A DNA stretch of 64,000 nt, from positions 62,001 to 126,000 of the forward strand of contig JALNQF010000100.1 of NCBI GenBank assembly GCA_028456385.1. The letters are read 5' to 3'. The stretch comes from Ophiosphaerella korrae (Eukaryota; Ascomycota; Dothideomycetes; Pleosporales; Phaeosphaeriaceae). The notes under the pieces are model-generated. The model saw only the letters and a program-made list of their open reading frames with translations, ran no database searches and was not told the origin of the DNA. Positions 45,086 through 56,399 of the stretch are shown piece by piece. Each line of letters opens with the position of its first letter. Position 1 is the first letter of the stretch. The translations under genes and the position numbers were made by a program.

Positions 45086-46035
45086 GGTGATGAAGATGCT
45101 CAGGAATATGCCCGCGTTGACTGATATGAAAGAGGTCTGGAGGTTATATCAAGTGTACTGCGTATAAGATTTTGGTAGAGTGACACTTAGATTGAAATAG
45201 AATATCTAGAATTTCCATTTATTCAAAAGAAAGAGTGAGCCAGACAATGAATGCCACACCCCAAGCACTCATTCCTGAGGGTAGAGTACCTAGGTACGTC
45301 CAATGCGTCATATACCATCACTGCTGGATTTGAAAGAAAAAGGGAAATAATAGTTTTCATACGCATTGGCCTTTCCACCGCCGTGCATCGCCACATTGAT
45401 GAGGTTGGTATTGCACGGAAGAGTGCGGCTCGATCGGGGCTTATGTGCTTGAGGCCGTGCATCGCACCCTGCTCGGGGAACTATCGACCAACGACTACGT
45501 TCCCTCAAACCCCGAAATGTTAATCAGACTTCGCCTCTCCCTTACTTTGTCAGCCAATCTTCAATCATCCGCTCTAATGCCTGCAGGATCCCAATCTCTT
45601 TCAGCCCCATCAATTAGTATTAGTAGTTTATTCCCTGATTCTCATACGTGTTTTCCGCATTAGTCGCGCTGGCCCTAGTATGGAAGTTTCGACTGCATAT
45701 GATATTGCATGCCATGTGGGTCTTTGATCTAAAATAATTCAACATATTGCCATGCCCTGTCTCCGTGCGGCGAGAGCCAGCTAAGCCTGCCTCGTCCCAT
45801 TGCAGCAGTTAAGTCGGCTTTCTCTGGTGCTTCTGCTCTGCCATTTCAAGCATCACTCTCTCCCAAATTTAGGAAATGAGTATTGAAAATAATACTGGTC
45901 GCATACTAGTAACTTTATCATTCAACAAGCGAGCCTTTTTTTCAAACGCCCTATTCAAGTCTTGAATCTGAATAGGCACAAAGTCAACGTCGTCGAGGTT
46001 GCCATACATGTTTTGTACCAACGCAGACAATTAAA
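45086..46035. other. intergenic region
   Basis: 950 bp, no supported gene. Short frames at 45251-45523 and 45445-45663 lack motifs. Confidence 0.5.
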
Positions 46036-47564
46036 ATGTCGAATCGAGGAATTACGCTAATTGTAATTTCATGGATTCTTTTCGCGGTAGTAGTGTGTGT
46101 TCTCGTCGCTCGCTTCGCCATGAAGTTATCCACGAAGAATAAAACGCTTACATTTCGATGCGATGACCTATTCATAATTTTAGCAGCTGTAGGTCAAAGG
46201 AATCAAATACAAAGAAGGCCGCATCACTAATTCGACTAGCTCTTCAGTTCTGGACAAACAGTAGTAGTTTCTATCGAGTCGATGAAGGCGCTTGGGCAGC
46301 ATGCACATTTCCTCACGACTGGCCAAAATACCATATTCCAGAAGGTCAGATTTAGGTGCAAAAAATAGTTCCCAATTGGTTGACAAGGGACAGGCCGAAT
46401 ATACCGTGTGCATATTGTGCATTGCAAATATGGGCTGCGCAAGGATATCGGTGTGGTTATCCATCAGAAGGATGCTTCGAGGTCCCATACCAAACTATAC
46501 CACTCTTATGCTTCTTAGCCTGACTACCATATGGACAATATCTGCGGTTCTTATTGCAACCTTTCCTTGCAGCTTACCAAAACCGTGGAACTTCCTCAAA
46601 CACAACAAATGCTATAACAAGGTTGCATTTACAAATTATGTAGCAGTTACTAACATCACCTTGGACAGTCTTCTTGTAATTGTACCATTATTGATCTGGA
46701 ATATCCAACTCTCACTCAGAACGAGAAATTCTATTGCTCTGATATTCGCAGCGCGTTTAAGGTAAGGCTTCACAAGGTATAGAGAACGATACTATACTGA
46801 TTACTCTTAGCATCGTTGCTGCAGTAAGCGCGCAGCTGTATTTTTTTAACCAATCAAATCTCTCCGACTATAGTTATAGCTACTGGGCGCCTGCACTGTG
46901 CCAGCAGACCGCGCAGAACCTTGCAGTCATATGTGCGTGCCTGCCAAGCATCCATCCATTCATCGTCAACATCATGGCTGGTGCCAATAATCCAGAGACA
47001 GTCGAATTCAGAGCACCTCGCTGGATTCACCGATGCCTAGATTGGAAACCCTTATGCGTAGATGGTCCATTACCTTTATCATCCCACACCATTCCAGCCT
47101 CATACGCAGAGAATTTGACAGGGTCATATTGTCGTCCGCTTGCTACCTATGATTTTGGTAGCGCTTCAAATCATGGCCAGTTACATATAGCGCCGCACTT
47201 TCGTCCCAACATTGCCAAGCCGATCTTCGCCCCACGACTTCCTGCAAATGTTTTCAATCGACGCGTTGAAGTTCCTCAATCTCGGCCAGCAACACCAAAG
47301 TCAGCAAAGGATTCCGCCCTGACATCCAGCGACATGAGTGGTGTTGGGATACTTCCCACAATAGACTGGGATGTAAAGAGCAATGACCAGGATGAGCTGA
47401 CGAGAATATATCCGCTGCGACAGCCCACAGCAGAGTATGTTTTCAACCGCCAGAAAGTGATTTCGGTCGCTGAGGAAATTCACTGGGATGATGATGGTTC
47501 CAAAGTATTTCGTCCCCCACTACCTTCCCCAAAGCTGCCTCTACGAATACCGAGGGCATTTTGA
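46036..47564 (+). CDS. fungal rhodopsin-like seven-transmembrane protein
   Basis: Four exons: 46036-46188, 46240-46344, 46388-46761, 46811-47564; 461 aa, with introns of 51, 43 and 49 nt that keep frame. Seven hydrophobic segments in order: ITLIVISWILFAVVVCVLVA; LFIILAALFSSGQTVVVSI; VCILCIANMGCARISVWLSI; TLMLLSLTTIWTISAVLIA; NITLDSLLVIVPLLIWNI; IALIFAARLSIVAAVSAQLY; NLAVICACLPSIHPFIVNI. This matches the fungal rhodopsin-domain (SAT-type) integral membrane family, common and expanded in Pezizomycotina, with characteristic ALGQHAHFLT after helix 2. The retinal Lys of true opsins is not evident in helix 7, as is usual for this family. A cytosolic tail of about 200 residues follows, rich in P/S. 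Function is unknown; no CFEM domain precedes it. Confidence 0.8.
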
Positions 47565-47830
47565 TGCCTGTAATTTATATGCCAAAACCTGCGATACAAT
47601 TCATTCTGCTTGCTGGCTCTTATAAGCACATTATTGCAATCTAGTAAACCACCTAATTTGAATCCACAGAGATCCATCTCACCCATAGTATCTAGCCGCC
47701 TAGCCCTGAAATTGATGACTTTATACTGGCTAAGTATACTTCCAGATTGTTTATAGCACATTGTTCTCCTGCTTCAATGGCAATGTACGACGTAGGCAAT
47801 TTTTGACATAAATATTGTGAAACGGCAATA

Positions 47831-48592
47831 ATGCCTCACTGTGACACTATGCAATTACTTGTTAACCGTATTTATTGTGTCCAACTCGATATCGTTTTCC
47901 TCAGATACCAAAAACTCGAGTTCGCATTAGATTCACGTTTGAAATTAGACATGGACACACGGCTGACCCAAAGGAAGGTATCTTCTGGAGATCAACTACC
48001 TTCTCGTAGGGCGTCTAAAAGGCAACCTTTCGAGTACCATAAAAATTCAGATGTTAGTCCATCTGGCGTGGAAGGTGCTCGCGTTCAGACTTCCGACTTA
48101 TACACCCGTGAAAGTCATGTACTTCATCACACTCTTAGCCATTCTAACTTACCCTATAGAGCTAATCAAAATCGCGGCGTGTCTCCTCCGAATTGCCCAG
48201 ATGAGTATCCCCAGTATCACCTCCCATATCCTACGCGATACAAGAACTATCGCGCTGTGAGTCCGCTGGGACGCTCACGCTTCGAAAGACCTCACGCATC
48301 ATCAGTCTCATCACAGTCTTCTGGTCTGAATTCATACAATGGGCCCATGAGGGACATCGCAGAGAGCAAGTTGCCCCGAAAAGGCGCAAGTGGCCACGAA
48401 GAAGGATCCAAGCCCTCCTGTTCAGCGGCATTCAAAGAAGTGGAGTGTAAATTATCTCGCAGTAATGCTATCCGCCTCACGAATACTAGTTATAGGGTTA
48501 GTAACGCTCACCCTTCTATTGTTGCCAAGGAGCATCCTCGAAATAACGCCAACTTTAGCCACGACAGGGTTTCAGAGTGGGAGAACTATTGA
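47831..48592 (+). CDS. hypothetical Ser/Arg/Pro-rich protein, 253 aa
   Basis: Not recognised. A 253-codon open frame from an ATG at 47831, with a second in-frame ATG giving MDTRLTQRKVSS at about residue 40. The product is hydrophilic, rich in S, R, P, N and Y (SPLGRSRFERPHASSVSSQSS), like an intrinsically disordered protein. The +1 and +2 frames in the same stretch encode hydrophobic runs (48051-48260 and 48390-48686), which is a composition effect or may mean the real gene is in another frame with introns. No signal or known domain. Gene status is uncertain. Confidence 0.3.
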   Translation: MPHCDTMQLLVNRIYCVQLDIVFLRYQKLEFALDSRLKLDMDTRLTQRKVSSGDQLPSRRASKRQPFEYHKNSDVSPSGVEGARVQTSDLYTRESHVLHHTLSHSNLPYRANQNRGVSPPNCPDEYPQYHLPYPTRYKNYRAVSPLGRSRFERPHASSVSSQSSGLNSYNGPMRDIAESKLPRKGASGHEEGSKPSCSAAFKEVECKLSRSNAIRLTNTSYRVSNAHPSIVAKEHPRNNANFSHDRVSEWENY

Positions 48593-49108
48593 CATCATAC
48601 GATCAGAAGCACTGATAGCAGCGAAATTACAACATAATTGCCCCGTAAACATACGTTTTATTAGAAAGACTATTATCTTTCCATGATTTTATTATGCACT
48701 CCAAAAGCATTGTGATTCCGAGAGCGGTAGTTTATACGATCATGAAATCCAAAGACTATATTCAATGCAGAAACGCTAAGACATAGAAGGATAGATAGGT
48801 CTGTGGTAGTGAAGGCAAGTGAGATTTTATTCGGTTGCCACTAACTGTGCGCTCTCAGCATTTAGCCCTGCAACATGCTACTCGAAATTATTGTGTACCC
48901 AAGCAAGAATTTCTTCGATGAATTACTCGCGGGCTGATCTTATCATTGACTCTGCTTTAAATATGTGAGTGTAGCCCCATGGTTTTAATTCGCTTACACC
49001 CTTGGCCTCGACGTTCGGATTGTAGAAGACGCTTTAGGCTGCTGAATTAGAATCATCTTATGAGCTTTTGATCTGGTCTTCTTTGTTTCGTGCATCAACA
49101 CAGGACGC
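48593..49108. other. intergenic region
   Basis: 516 bp, AT-rich, 3' to both the hypothetical gene and the Ataxin-10 homologue. Nothing supported. Confidence 0.5.
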
Positions 49109-52100
49109 TCAGCCTTTTGAGTTTCCGCTGCCATCAAACCCCCTATCGAGCTTTTTCAGCGCTTCTTCGGTCTCGATCGCCCTTTCTTCACCAATTCTTA
49201 AGCTTTGTACTTTTGGTAGATCTCTCATGACTTGCTGTACCATATCTTCAAGAGCCTTGGAGTCTCTCATACTAACATCAATCTTTCCTTTCCCTTTTGC
49301 AACCTCATGTGATGGTACTGGCTGAGCTTGCGACTGACGTTTCCTCAACATGACTTGACCTTTGCTATCCATGTACGTCTCATAGCCTTGCTGGTCAAGA
49401 ACTTCGTCAGGAACGCACACGTTGACTGGCGTTTTTCCTGGATTAGTTGAAGCCGCAGTTTCCGACGAAGTAGCTTCCTTTGACTTTTCTTGGGTGTAGC
49501 GCTCCAGTGCACGAATGCGGTCCTGGTTCTCTTTGTTACCTTCCATTAAAAAACGAAGACACATGATGGCATGCTCTCGAATATATGGATTGTGCTCGTC
49601 GTAAGAGCAACAATTGAGTACCGCCTCAATACCACCCAATGGGCGAACTTGGTCTTGAACGTGTTTATTCTTCCACACTAGCGAGCTCAGAACGAGAACA
49701 GCCAACTTTTTCAGATTACGCCACTCGAAGTCAGAGGGCTCGTCAGCCGCTTCGTCCATGTAAGGTCGGGGTGATGGAGAGGCTGGTGGAGCAATGTATG
49801 GTTCCGTTGTGACAGCTGTGGTATCATAAGGACGTTCAACAGCAACAGGCTGAGGTTGATGATGTTGTGGAGACGGATTATCAATTTCTGGTGGTGATTG
49901 CTGGGATGGAGGCTGGTGCGCATTTCTCAGTGGTGGAACTGACAAGTTCCCCTTCGGAATCGCAGCCTCTAACTCTTTCAGAAGTGTAATTAATTCATTA
50001 GCAATCTCCCAATTACTCAGCATCCTTTTCCAGGTTTCGTGTTCCGTAAGTATAGCAAAAAACTCCAGGTACTGGTAGACTCCCTCGTACATACGTTCCA
50101 TATCCCAGAGATTCAAGGGGAAGTCTTCGGCATGCGCATGGCCAGCTCGAATTTGGCCCTGTAAGAAAATGAGAGCGCAGGTTTGTGGTATGATGTGTCG
50201 CCGAAACTCTGTGAGCAGAAAGTTGACCATGTGAACATCGCCTTGATCAACTTGCGACGGGGCGGGCTTGGGAAGACCTTTAGTAGGTTGCACGCGAGCC
50301 TGTCTGGCGCGGAAAATGTTTGTTAGTAGTTTCATGATTACAGCCTGCGCTGGGGAGATGATGTCTTTTGATCTACGCAGCTGTCAGCTAGGAGCAAAAA
50401 ATGTATACGATAGACCCACTCCGATTCTCTGAATGCATGATATGCAAATGGAAGAAGTTGGTTCGCTAGTATTGCTTCCATAATCTTAACCATGAATTTG
50501 AAGTAGAGCTCTTCCTCCCTAAGATCCCATGCTGCAACGAAGATTAGTAACTCACGGAGGAGGTTTCTTCCATTGTCTTGGGCGAGCAGTAGATGACAGC
50601 GCACGCCGTGCATGCTTCTCACACTATTGAACACAGTGGGATCCGAGTGATAGCCTGGTTGACCTTCTTGCGGCTCCACAATGCCGGCCATGATTATCAT
50701 AGGCAGGACTTCGATCTCTGTTGGCCCTAGAATGAGCGGTACATCGGTCAGCAGGCCTCGCCCTTCATCTTCAGGAATGTCATCGTAGTCGTCATCATTG
50801 TCATCGTCATCCTCCGGTGGAGGAGAGGTGGGAGAGGCTACGTCACTGATTAGCCCTGATGGACGGTCTGGCTCTGGTTCCAGACGTTTCAAGAGGTCTT
50901 CTTTGCCACTTTGCAGTATTTCTGCACCGAACGATGGCGGATATGTGACACGGAAATCGATCTCACCTGCCGGGGAAGACCGTTTGATACTGAGATCTAT
51001 TGAAGGTTCATCCGCTGCTGCTGCTAGTCTTGAGGATTGTTTCCCTTCTAGAATTGGAGAAGCGCCTTGGTTGACTGACTTCCCTTCCGGGTGCACAGCA
51101 ATAGATGAACGCATGCGGTCCACCTCGACCTGTAGCTGGTTGATGCTCTTAGCAAGTGTCTGTACATTCTCCTCATTTTTTATGTGCTGACGAACCACTT
51201 TCTTGTATGTAGTGGCCTGTGTGAGTTGATCGCGATATCTTGCAACAACATCAGCATAGAGCATGTTCCATTTCTATATGTGTCAGTAGTGGTTACCTGT
51301 TTTTGAAAGAGCAAATGCTTACATTTTTCTCTTCTTCGCTCATTATCTGCCATCGCCTTCTGCACTCGACCGCAATTTCATTGGCGCCAGCCTTTACCCC
51401 ATGTTGTTGAAGCGCCTTTTTGACATCATTACCAGTTTCGCCAATGTAGAGTAAAAATGGTGATGATGCGGGTTGCTGTGGGATCTTGAAAGTATCGATA
51501 CTCGACGAAAGCCGAGTTTCTAGGCTTGGAGCATCTCCAGGCTGCCAGGATGGTTCTTGCTGGTTGAATTCATCCAATTTATACTTCATGTCGGCAAAGT
51601 TGGGGAGTTCGTTGTCGAGGTGGTTATCGAACAACTCAATCCACAGCATGAGTTTCCTCTGCTCGTTGCGAGCGATCAAATTGTTCATGAATTGTAGGCA
51701 GGTGATGAGGAGCTTCTTGTAGGCGTTGATGACACCCTGCCACTTGTCCTCGTCCTGTGTGCCCGCTTCGCCGTCGTACCCCCTCGCGGTGACCTTCACA
51801 CAGACGTTGACAAGGGCAAAAATGTCCTTGTCAAACAGTCGTTCTGCACTCAAATTCTGTATCTTTTCGCCACAAACCTGTACATTGCGTGCGACGCAAA
51901 CGAGCTGATTCAGCCGCTCCAAATCGCGCAGCAGGCTGGGTGAGTAGCTCGCAATTAGTGGGCCAGAAAGTCCTTCGTATTCCGGGGCAGCAGGATCGGG
52001 AGCTGCAAAACAACGGCGCTCTAGTGACGGGATGGCGGCCTTGAGCACTTCGGCCAGAGAATCCCAAAACTCCCAAGAAAGGCCCAGTTCCTCGCGTATT

Positions 52101-52351
52101 GCCAGGCTCTTCCTCGTCTCCTCCAGCGTCTTCTTGACGACATCCCTCTCCAACATGCGAAGGGTATCATCTCGGATGTAGCCGGGGTTGTTGAAGTGCA
52201 CACAGTAGGGCGCAAGCGCGAGGCGCAAACGCGCCAGGTACGGTTTCGCAGCCATGCCGGTGGTGCTGTCGGCTTCAGAATCCCTCACACTCTCCGTGTC
52301 GTCAGTACTGTCCATATTTGCGCGTGGAGAGAGTAGTTGCCCTTCATTCAT
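49109..52351 (-). CDS. Ataxin-10 domain protein (Ctr86-like)
   Basis: Three exons: 52351-51323, 51273-50416, 50344-49109; 1040 aa. Intron donors are GTAAGC and the weaker GTCTAT; both joins keep frame (EEKN-KWNMLYADV and ESEW-AVIMKLL). The sequence is mostly helical, as in armadillo/HEAT-like folds. The C-terminal Ataxin-10 domain is clear: FEWRNLKKLAVLVLSSLVWKN, VQDQVRPLGGIEAVLNCCSYD, HNPYIREHAIMCLRFLMEGN, KENQDRIRALE. Two acidic/Ser-Pro insertions occur (about residues 430-560 and 780-840). Residues around 318-330 also carry SPFLLYIGETGNDVKKALQQHG. Yeast Ctr86 and human ataxin-10 belong here; human ataxin-10 is linked to cytokinesis. The role in fungi is unclear. Confidence 0.88.
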
Positions 52352-52637
52352 TCACGAGTTGTGGTGGAGTGGAAATTTCGAGCAACATGGCGCCGCAGCA
52401 TGCCCCGCCCCCACCAATCACACCTCACGTCGTCATCGGGGCCTCGACTTTCACACACTAAACTTGTTGCATTGGTCTACTAGCTGTTGGTACATATATA
52501 CAGAGCATCAATAATCGAGAAAAGGCATTTCTTGCAGAGAGCCCGCTCATTATAGAGCCCCACTGGTCTTCAATGTTGGAACCAATTTAATGTGACTTGA
52601 TACATGGAGCGGGTATCTTCACGGGCATTGTTCCGGA

Positions 52638-54320
52638 TTACATACCATTGGCTTTGAGTCTCGAAGCCATGAATCGACTTACTTTCTTCGTTTTCCCATC
52701 CTTGTCCTCTACAACGGTAATTTCTTCATCCTCCTTGGCCGGATTGAAACTGCCTTGTTGGATGAACCTGTTTCGCGCCTTGTAATAGTCGGCCTCGATT
52801 TCACGATTGATGAGCATGGCATCAAATTCGTCTGGCGCACTCGGCTCGGTTACTGAGGGGCTGCGCTCCATGACATTCATGGCTAATGTACGCCCGCTTG
52901 GTCCCGTGGGTACAGCAGATGTTTGGGTAGCGGGTAGCATACCTGGGGCCTGTATCGCATGGCTTGTCCCAGTTCTACTACTTTTGAAACGGGACATCTT
53001 TGCGGGCTTTGTGGGTTCCTCCTTGACATCCATTGTAGGCGCGGTTTTGGCTCTAGAATGCGAGTTGGTGCCTGACTGGCCCGCGGTTTCAGGAGCTTCC
53101 GAAACATGAATATCAGCAGCAAACCGTACACCTTTTTTCTTCGGTTCACTCGAAAGCGGACCGGTGCCTGCTGGCTCCAGCGACGAGCCGAATTGTGCGT
53201 CTTCGCGAACGCGCATCGTGCGGACGTCGCCCACATGCTCAACCAGCGAGTTCTTGCTCTCCTCTGGACCAACATTCTCCATCATGCGAGCGTTAAGCTT
53301 CTTCTCTAGCTCAAGCATTTCTTTTCGGTAGTCGTCAGTAATCATAGACCTATTGCTACGGCCGTGCTCGTCTTCGTCTTCGTCACCATCGGTTTCGCTT
53401 CCATAATCGTCTTCATCGTCTGAATACTCCACTGTGGGATTGTCGAGATCAAGCTCAGCAACAATTTGGCCAACCTCGGAGAGACCGTACTGCAACATCT
53501 GGCGTCGGAGCTCGGCGTCCTCGGGGGACTCTCCTTGCGGAATGATGGGGTAAGAAGCAATTTCATTGTCATCTTGATCTAATTCGATGACCTTGGTTCC
53601 GCGTGTGAAGTTCATGTCTGCAAGGTGGCCGTTATAGCCGTCTGTTTCGAGCGTGGTCTCACTCTTAGCTGGTGCAGTGTCGACTTTCTCAGCAAAGGAA
53701 ACGCTATTTTCACTAGGCTTGGCAGAGGATACCTCCGGCGACGGCGCTCTAGGGGTGGCATGCTGCTCTTTGTGCATCTCGGCCTTTTGAATTCCAGCTT
53801 TGCGCAGGGCTTGGACAATCTCAGCCGCAGCTTTGCCGGTCTGGTTGACAGAGCTGGCTACTTCGTTGCCCTCGTCGTCCAGCTCTTCCTCAATGTCCAT
53901 CATGGGCAGGCCGTCCTCGTTCTCTACGCCAGGGTCCAAGAGGAGGTCGACGCCAGCCAGTTGCTTCTCGGAAGCATCAAGCTGCTTCTCGATGGTCGCG
54001 CTGTTCTGCTGGACATAGTCAATGCGTCTAGAGAGGATGCCAAGAACTTGGTTAGCTGTGCGTTTGGTCTGCAAATGCTTGCCGAGCAGCGCCTCGACCT
54101 CGTTGCTATCAAGCAGGGCGCTATCTAGCTGGTGGGCCAGCTCGCGGATCTGGGCGGGCGAGGCGTCTCCAGCGCTCTCCAGGTCGTCCTTCAGTGCTTG
54201 GTACTCGGCCTCCCAGGTGGTCCAGTGCGTGAGTGCCTTGCGAAGCTGCTCGGCACTCTCCTGCAGCTGCACACGGCGGCGCTCGATGCCCTCCAGCGTG
54301 GCCTGGGTCGACGCAGCCAT
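52638..54320 (-). CDS. BUD27: Prefoldin-like protein of the Bud27/URI family (DUF3835)
   Basis: Single exon, 560 aa. The start at 54320 (MAASTQATLEGIERRR, GCCATGGC context) is preferred to a longer non-ATG extension. Residues 5-125 form the alpha-prefoldin coiled coil with a central beta hairpin region (LLGKHLQTKRTANQVLGILSRRIDYVQQ). A long acidic, disordered middle follows with DDEDDYGSETDGDEDEDEH. The C-terminus ends with the DUF3835-like signature: EIEADYYKARNRFIQQG, then KVSRFMASRLKANGM. URI/Bud27 binds the shared RNA polymerase subunit Rpb5, takes part in polymerase assembly and links TOR signalling to transcription. The short divergent gap to Tfb3 pairs two RNA polymerase II-related genes. 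Confidence 0.85.
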   Translation of the reverse strand: MAASTQATLEGIERRRVQLQESAEQLRKALTHWTTWEAEYQALKDDLESAGDASPAQIRELAHQLDSALLDSNEVEALLGKHLQTKRTANQVLGILSRRIDYVQQNSATIEKQLDASEKQLAGVDLLLDPGVENEDGLPMMDIEEELDDEGNEVASSVNQTGKAAAEIVQALRKAGIQKAEMHKEQHATPRAPSPEVSSAKPSENSVSFAEKVDTAPAKSETTLETDGYNGHLADMNFTRGTKVIELDQDDNEIASYPIIPQGESPEDAELRRQMLQYGLSEVGQIVAELDLDNPTVEYSDDEDDYGSETDGDEDEDEHGRSNRSMITDDYRKEMLELEKKLNARMMENVGPEESKNSLVEHVGDVRTMRVREDAQFGSSLEPAGTGPLSSEPKKKGVRFAADIHVSEAPETAGQSGTNSHSRAKTAPTMDVKEEPTKPAKMSRFKSSRTGTSHAIQAPGMLPATQTSAVPTGPSGRTLAMNVMERSPSVTEPSAPDEFDAMLINREIEADYYKARNRFIQQGSFNPAKEDEEITVVEDKDGKTKKVSRFMASRLKANGM

Positions 54321-54440
54321 GGCCGAGAGCGTGGTTGGCGAGGGATGGCGAGCAGCAGCGCGAGGGACAAAGAACAGTGCGAAATCTTGGCACGCTACCC
54401 GGCAGGCGCTCGCCAATGACTTAGGTATCGAATAGGCTAT
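54321..54440. promoter_or_regulatory. 120-bp divergent promoter, BUD27-like and TFB3
   Basis: Only 120 bp separate the two start codons, so both transcripts must start from overlapping sequence. No TATA box is obvious. Confidence 0.5.
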
Positions 54441-55511
54441 ATGTCATCGCCTCAGTCAACCACCCCTTCTCCCTCCGCCATGTCCAAGCAGGCCAACCGC
54501 GCAAGTGGCGCGTCCACAAAGCGTCTCGCTGAAGACGGCGGTGCGTCACCTCTCTCCAAATCCCTCCATAGCTTGTCGTTGCAGAAAGCATCTCATCCAG
54601 ACCCTCTGGCTGACTCTTGGTCAGACATTTGCCCCGTCTGCAAGTCGTCGCGCTACCTCAACCCCAACATGCAGTTCAAGGTCAACCCGGAATGCTACCA
54701 CAAAATGTGTGAGTCCTGCGTCGACCGCATCTTCAGCCACGGGCCGGCCCCGTGTCCCATTGCCGGCTGCGCAAGGACTCTGAGGAAGGCCAAATTCAGA
54801 AGGCAGACGTTTGACGATCTCAAGGTAGAGCGCGAGGTCGACATCCGCCGCCGCGTCGCAAGCGTCATGAACAAGAAAGAAGACGATTTCGAGACGCTCA
54901 AAGACTTCAACGATTATCTCGAACTGGTGGAAGAGGTTACCTGGAACCTGATCCTCAACATCGACGTCGAGGCAACCGAGGGCCGTCTGCGGCGCTGGGA
55001 AGAGCACCAGAAAGCAGAGCTCAATCCCAACGCCATCCGACGCGAGTTCGAAGCATCTGTGCCCACCGACCACCTTGTCCTCAAGAAGGGTGCCACCCAG
55101 CGAAAGACGGCTTCCTCCACAAACACACCGCAGGCGCTCGCCACCGGTCTAGCCCAAGACACCGGCTTCACTTTCCACGGTCTGAAGAAGCGCGTCGCAC
55201 CGCCGCCAGAGGCAGCCTTTGATCCTTTCGGCGGCTGGAGCATAGCGCCTCAATACTACCTTGTACAGGACGATTACGATGTTGACTGGCTTACCAGGCA
55301 GAAGAATGATGTCGGACATCTCGTGGGTGGATACGATATGCGGGACTTTTACAATCGGGCTCTGCGCGAAGCCTTTGGTGGTTTCGGCGTCTTCATCGAG
55401 CAAGAGATCAACGCACGAGGAATCCCTTCCATGGACGTTGGTGTTGGAACTGAACAAGCTGCTACGGTGGCTATGGGTGCAAAGGATGTGAATATGGACG
55501 ACATCTTCTAG
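54441..55511 (+). CDS. TFB3: TFIIH subunit Tfb3 (MAT1 homologue)
   Basis: Single exon, 356 aa. Tfb3/MAT1 tethers the CDK-activating kinase module to core TFIIH and stabilises Kin28-Ccl1. The N-terminal C3HC4 RING finger is intact: C64, C67, C85, H87, C90, C93, C105, C110 (CPVC...CYHKMCESC...CPIAGC). Then FRRQTFDDLKVEREVDIRRRV and the MAT1 helical region FETLKDFNDYLELVEEVTWNL and NPNAIRREFE follow, all family hallmarks. The last 100 residues, with GGYDMRDFYNRALREAFGGF, form the C-terminal anchor. Translation may start at 54441 or at the in-frame ATG 54480 (MSKQANRASG); the first gives a Ser/Thr/Pro-rich leader. Confidence 0.95.
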   Translation: MSSPQSTTPSPSAMSKQANRASGASTKRLAEDGGASPLSKSLHSLSLQKASHPDPLADSWSDICPVCKSSRYLNPNMQFKVNPECYHKMCESCVDRIFSHGPAPCPIAGCARTLRKAKFRRQTFDDLKVEREVDIRRRVASVMNKKEDDFETLKDFNDYLELVEEVTWNLILNIDVEATEGRLRRWEEHQKAELNPNAIRREFEASVPTDHLVLKKGATQRKTASSTNTPQALATGLAQDTGFTFHGLKKRVAPPPEAAFDPFGGWSIAPQYYLVQDDYDVDWLTRQKNDVGHLVGGYDMRDFYNRALREAFGGFGVFIEQEINARGIPSMDVGVGTEQAATVAMGAKDVNMDDIF

Positions 55512-55608
55512 CTTTCTTACTTGTTGATACCCGGCATACACTGCCAACACTTCATTTATCTTAATTTTTGAACAAGAAACAATCACTCTGGTCCGGACAT
55601 GATCCACT

Positions 55609-56399
55609 CTATATTCGACCCTCCACACTTTGTCTGCCCATTTGTCCTGCCGCCCCGTGATAACGGGTGTCTTCTCCGTATGTGGATTGCTCGTCCAGTA
55701 GCCCATAGCCTTCTCCATCTCGATTCTGCTTCTTATTCCGTGCCACCGCCGTCGGGTTCGGGTTGGTCTCATGCTCAGCATGTTCGTCTAATCCGCCGAG
55801 TGCAATTGCAGGGCCACCTTTGGTATCACCGGCTCCCATGCCAATCGCCTGGAAATGGCCTCTTGCCGTTGCTTGTCGCTGGACATGAATGTCTAGTGCT
55901 AGAGCAACTAGGGTTGTCACAAGCCCTAATAAGCTGAAACTGAAGAGGGCCTTGTAAAGCCTGCATATAGAGATGCCTAATTCATCATCCCAGTTCTCCT
56001 TGTTGCATACGTGAGTGAGCGTGCCTGACGACCACCAGCTGAGCAAGGAGAAGGAGACTGCCCACAAGAGTGCGAGGCCGGAGTTGAGCATAGTGTTTAG
56101 AATAGGATTCAGGCCATAAAAGCAGTGGAGAATAATCGTAGTCGTGAGAGCGAGGAGGGTAAGAAGCGAAACAGCCATGAGCTGCTGGACTATCAGCCAA
56201 AGCTCGTTGAGATGGACTAGGACAGGCTTACTAAGATGAAAGTCCATGGTAGTCTGAAGTGGTCATGCGCCAGCTCGCTGAGGAAATAGAACATGATGCA
56301 AGAAACTACAGTTGAGGATAGGAGTTGCGCGCTCCGGATCATGTGGAAGGGAAGTTTTGGGTAGTGTGTCGGCTTGACGCGATCCCTCCGGAACGCCAT
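55609..56399 (-). CDS. MARVEL-like four-helix membrane protein
   Basis: Two exons, 56399-56232 and 56181-55609, 246 aa; the 50-nt intron GTAAGC...CCAGCAG joins WTFIL to LMAVSLLTLL. Four membrane segments are visible: QLLSSTVVSCIMFYFLSEL; FILLMAVSLLTLLALTTTII; LNSGLALLWAVSFSLLSWW; ALFSFSLLGLVTTLVALAL. This is the MARVEL-domain layout with a cytosolic basic N-terminus (MAFRRDRVKPTHYP) and a hydrophilic, Gly/Asn-rich C-terminal tail of about 90 residues. Such fungal proteins are found in the plasma membrane or vesicles (relatives of Nce102 are one comparison), but the particular role is unknown. It ends convergently with Tfb3. Confidence 0.75.
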
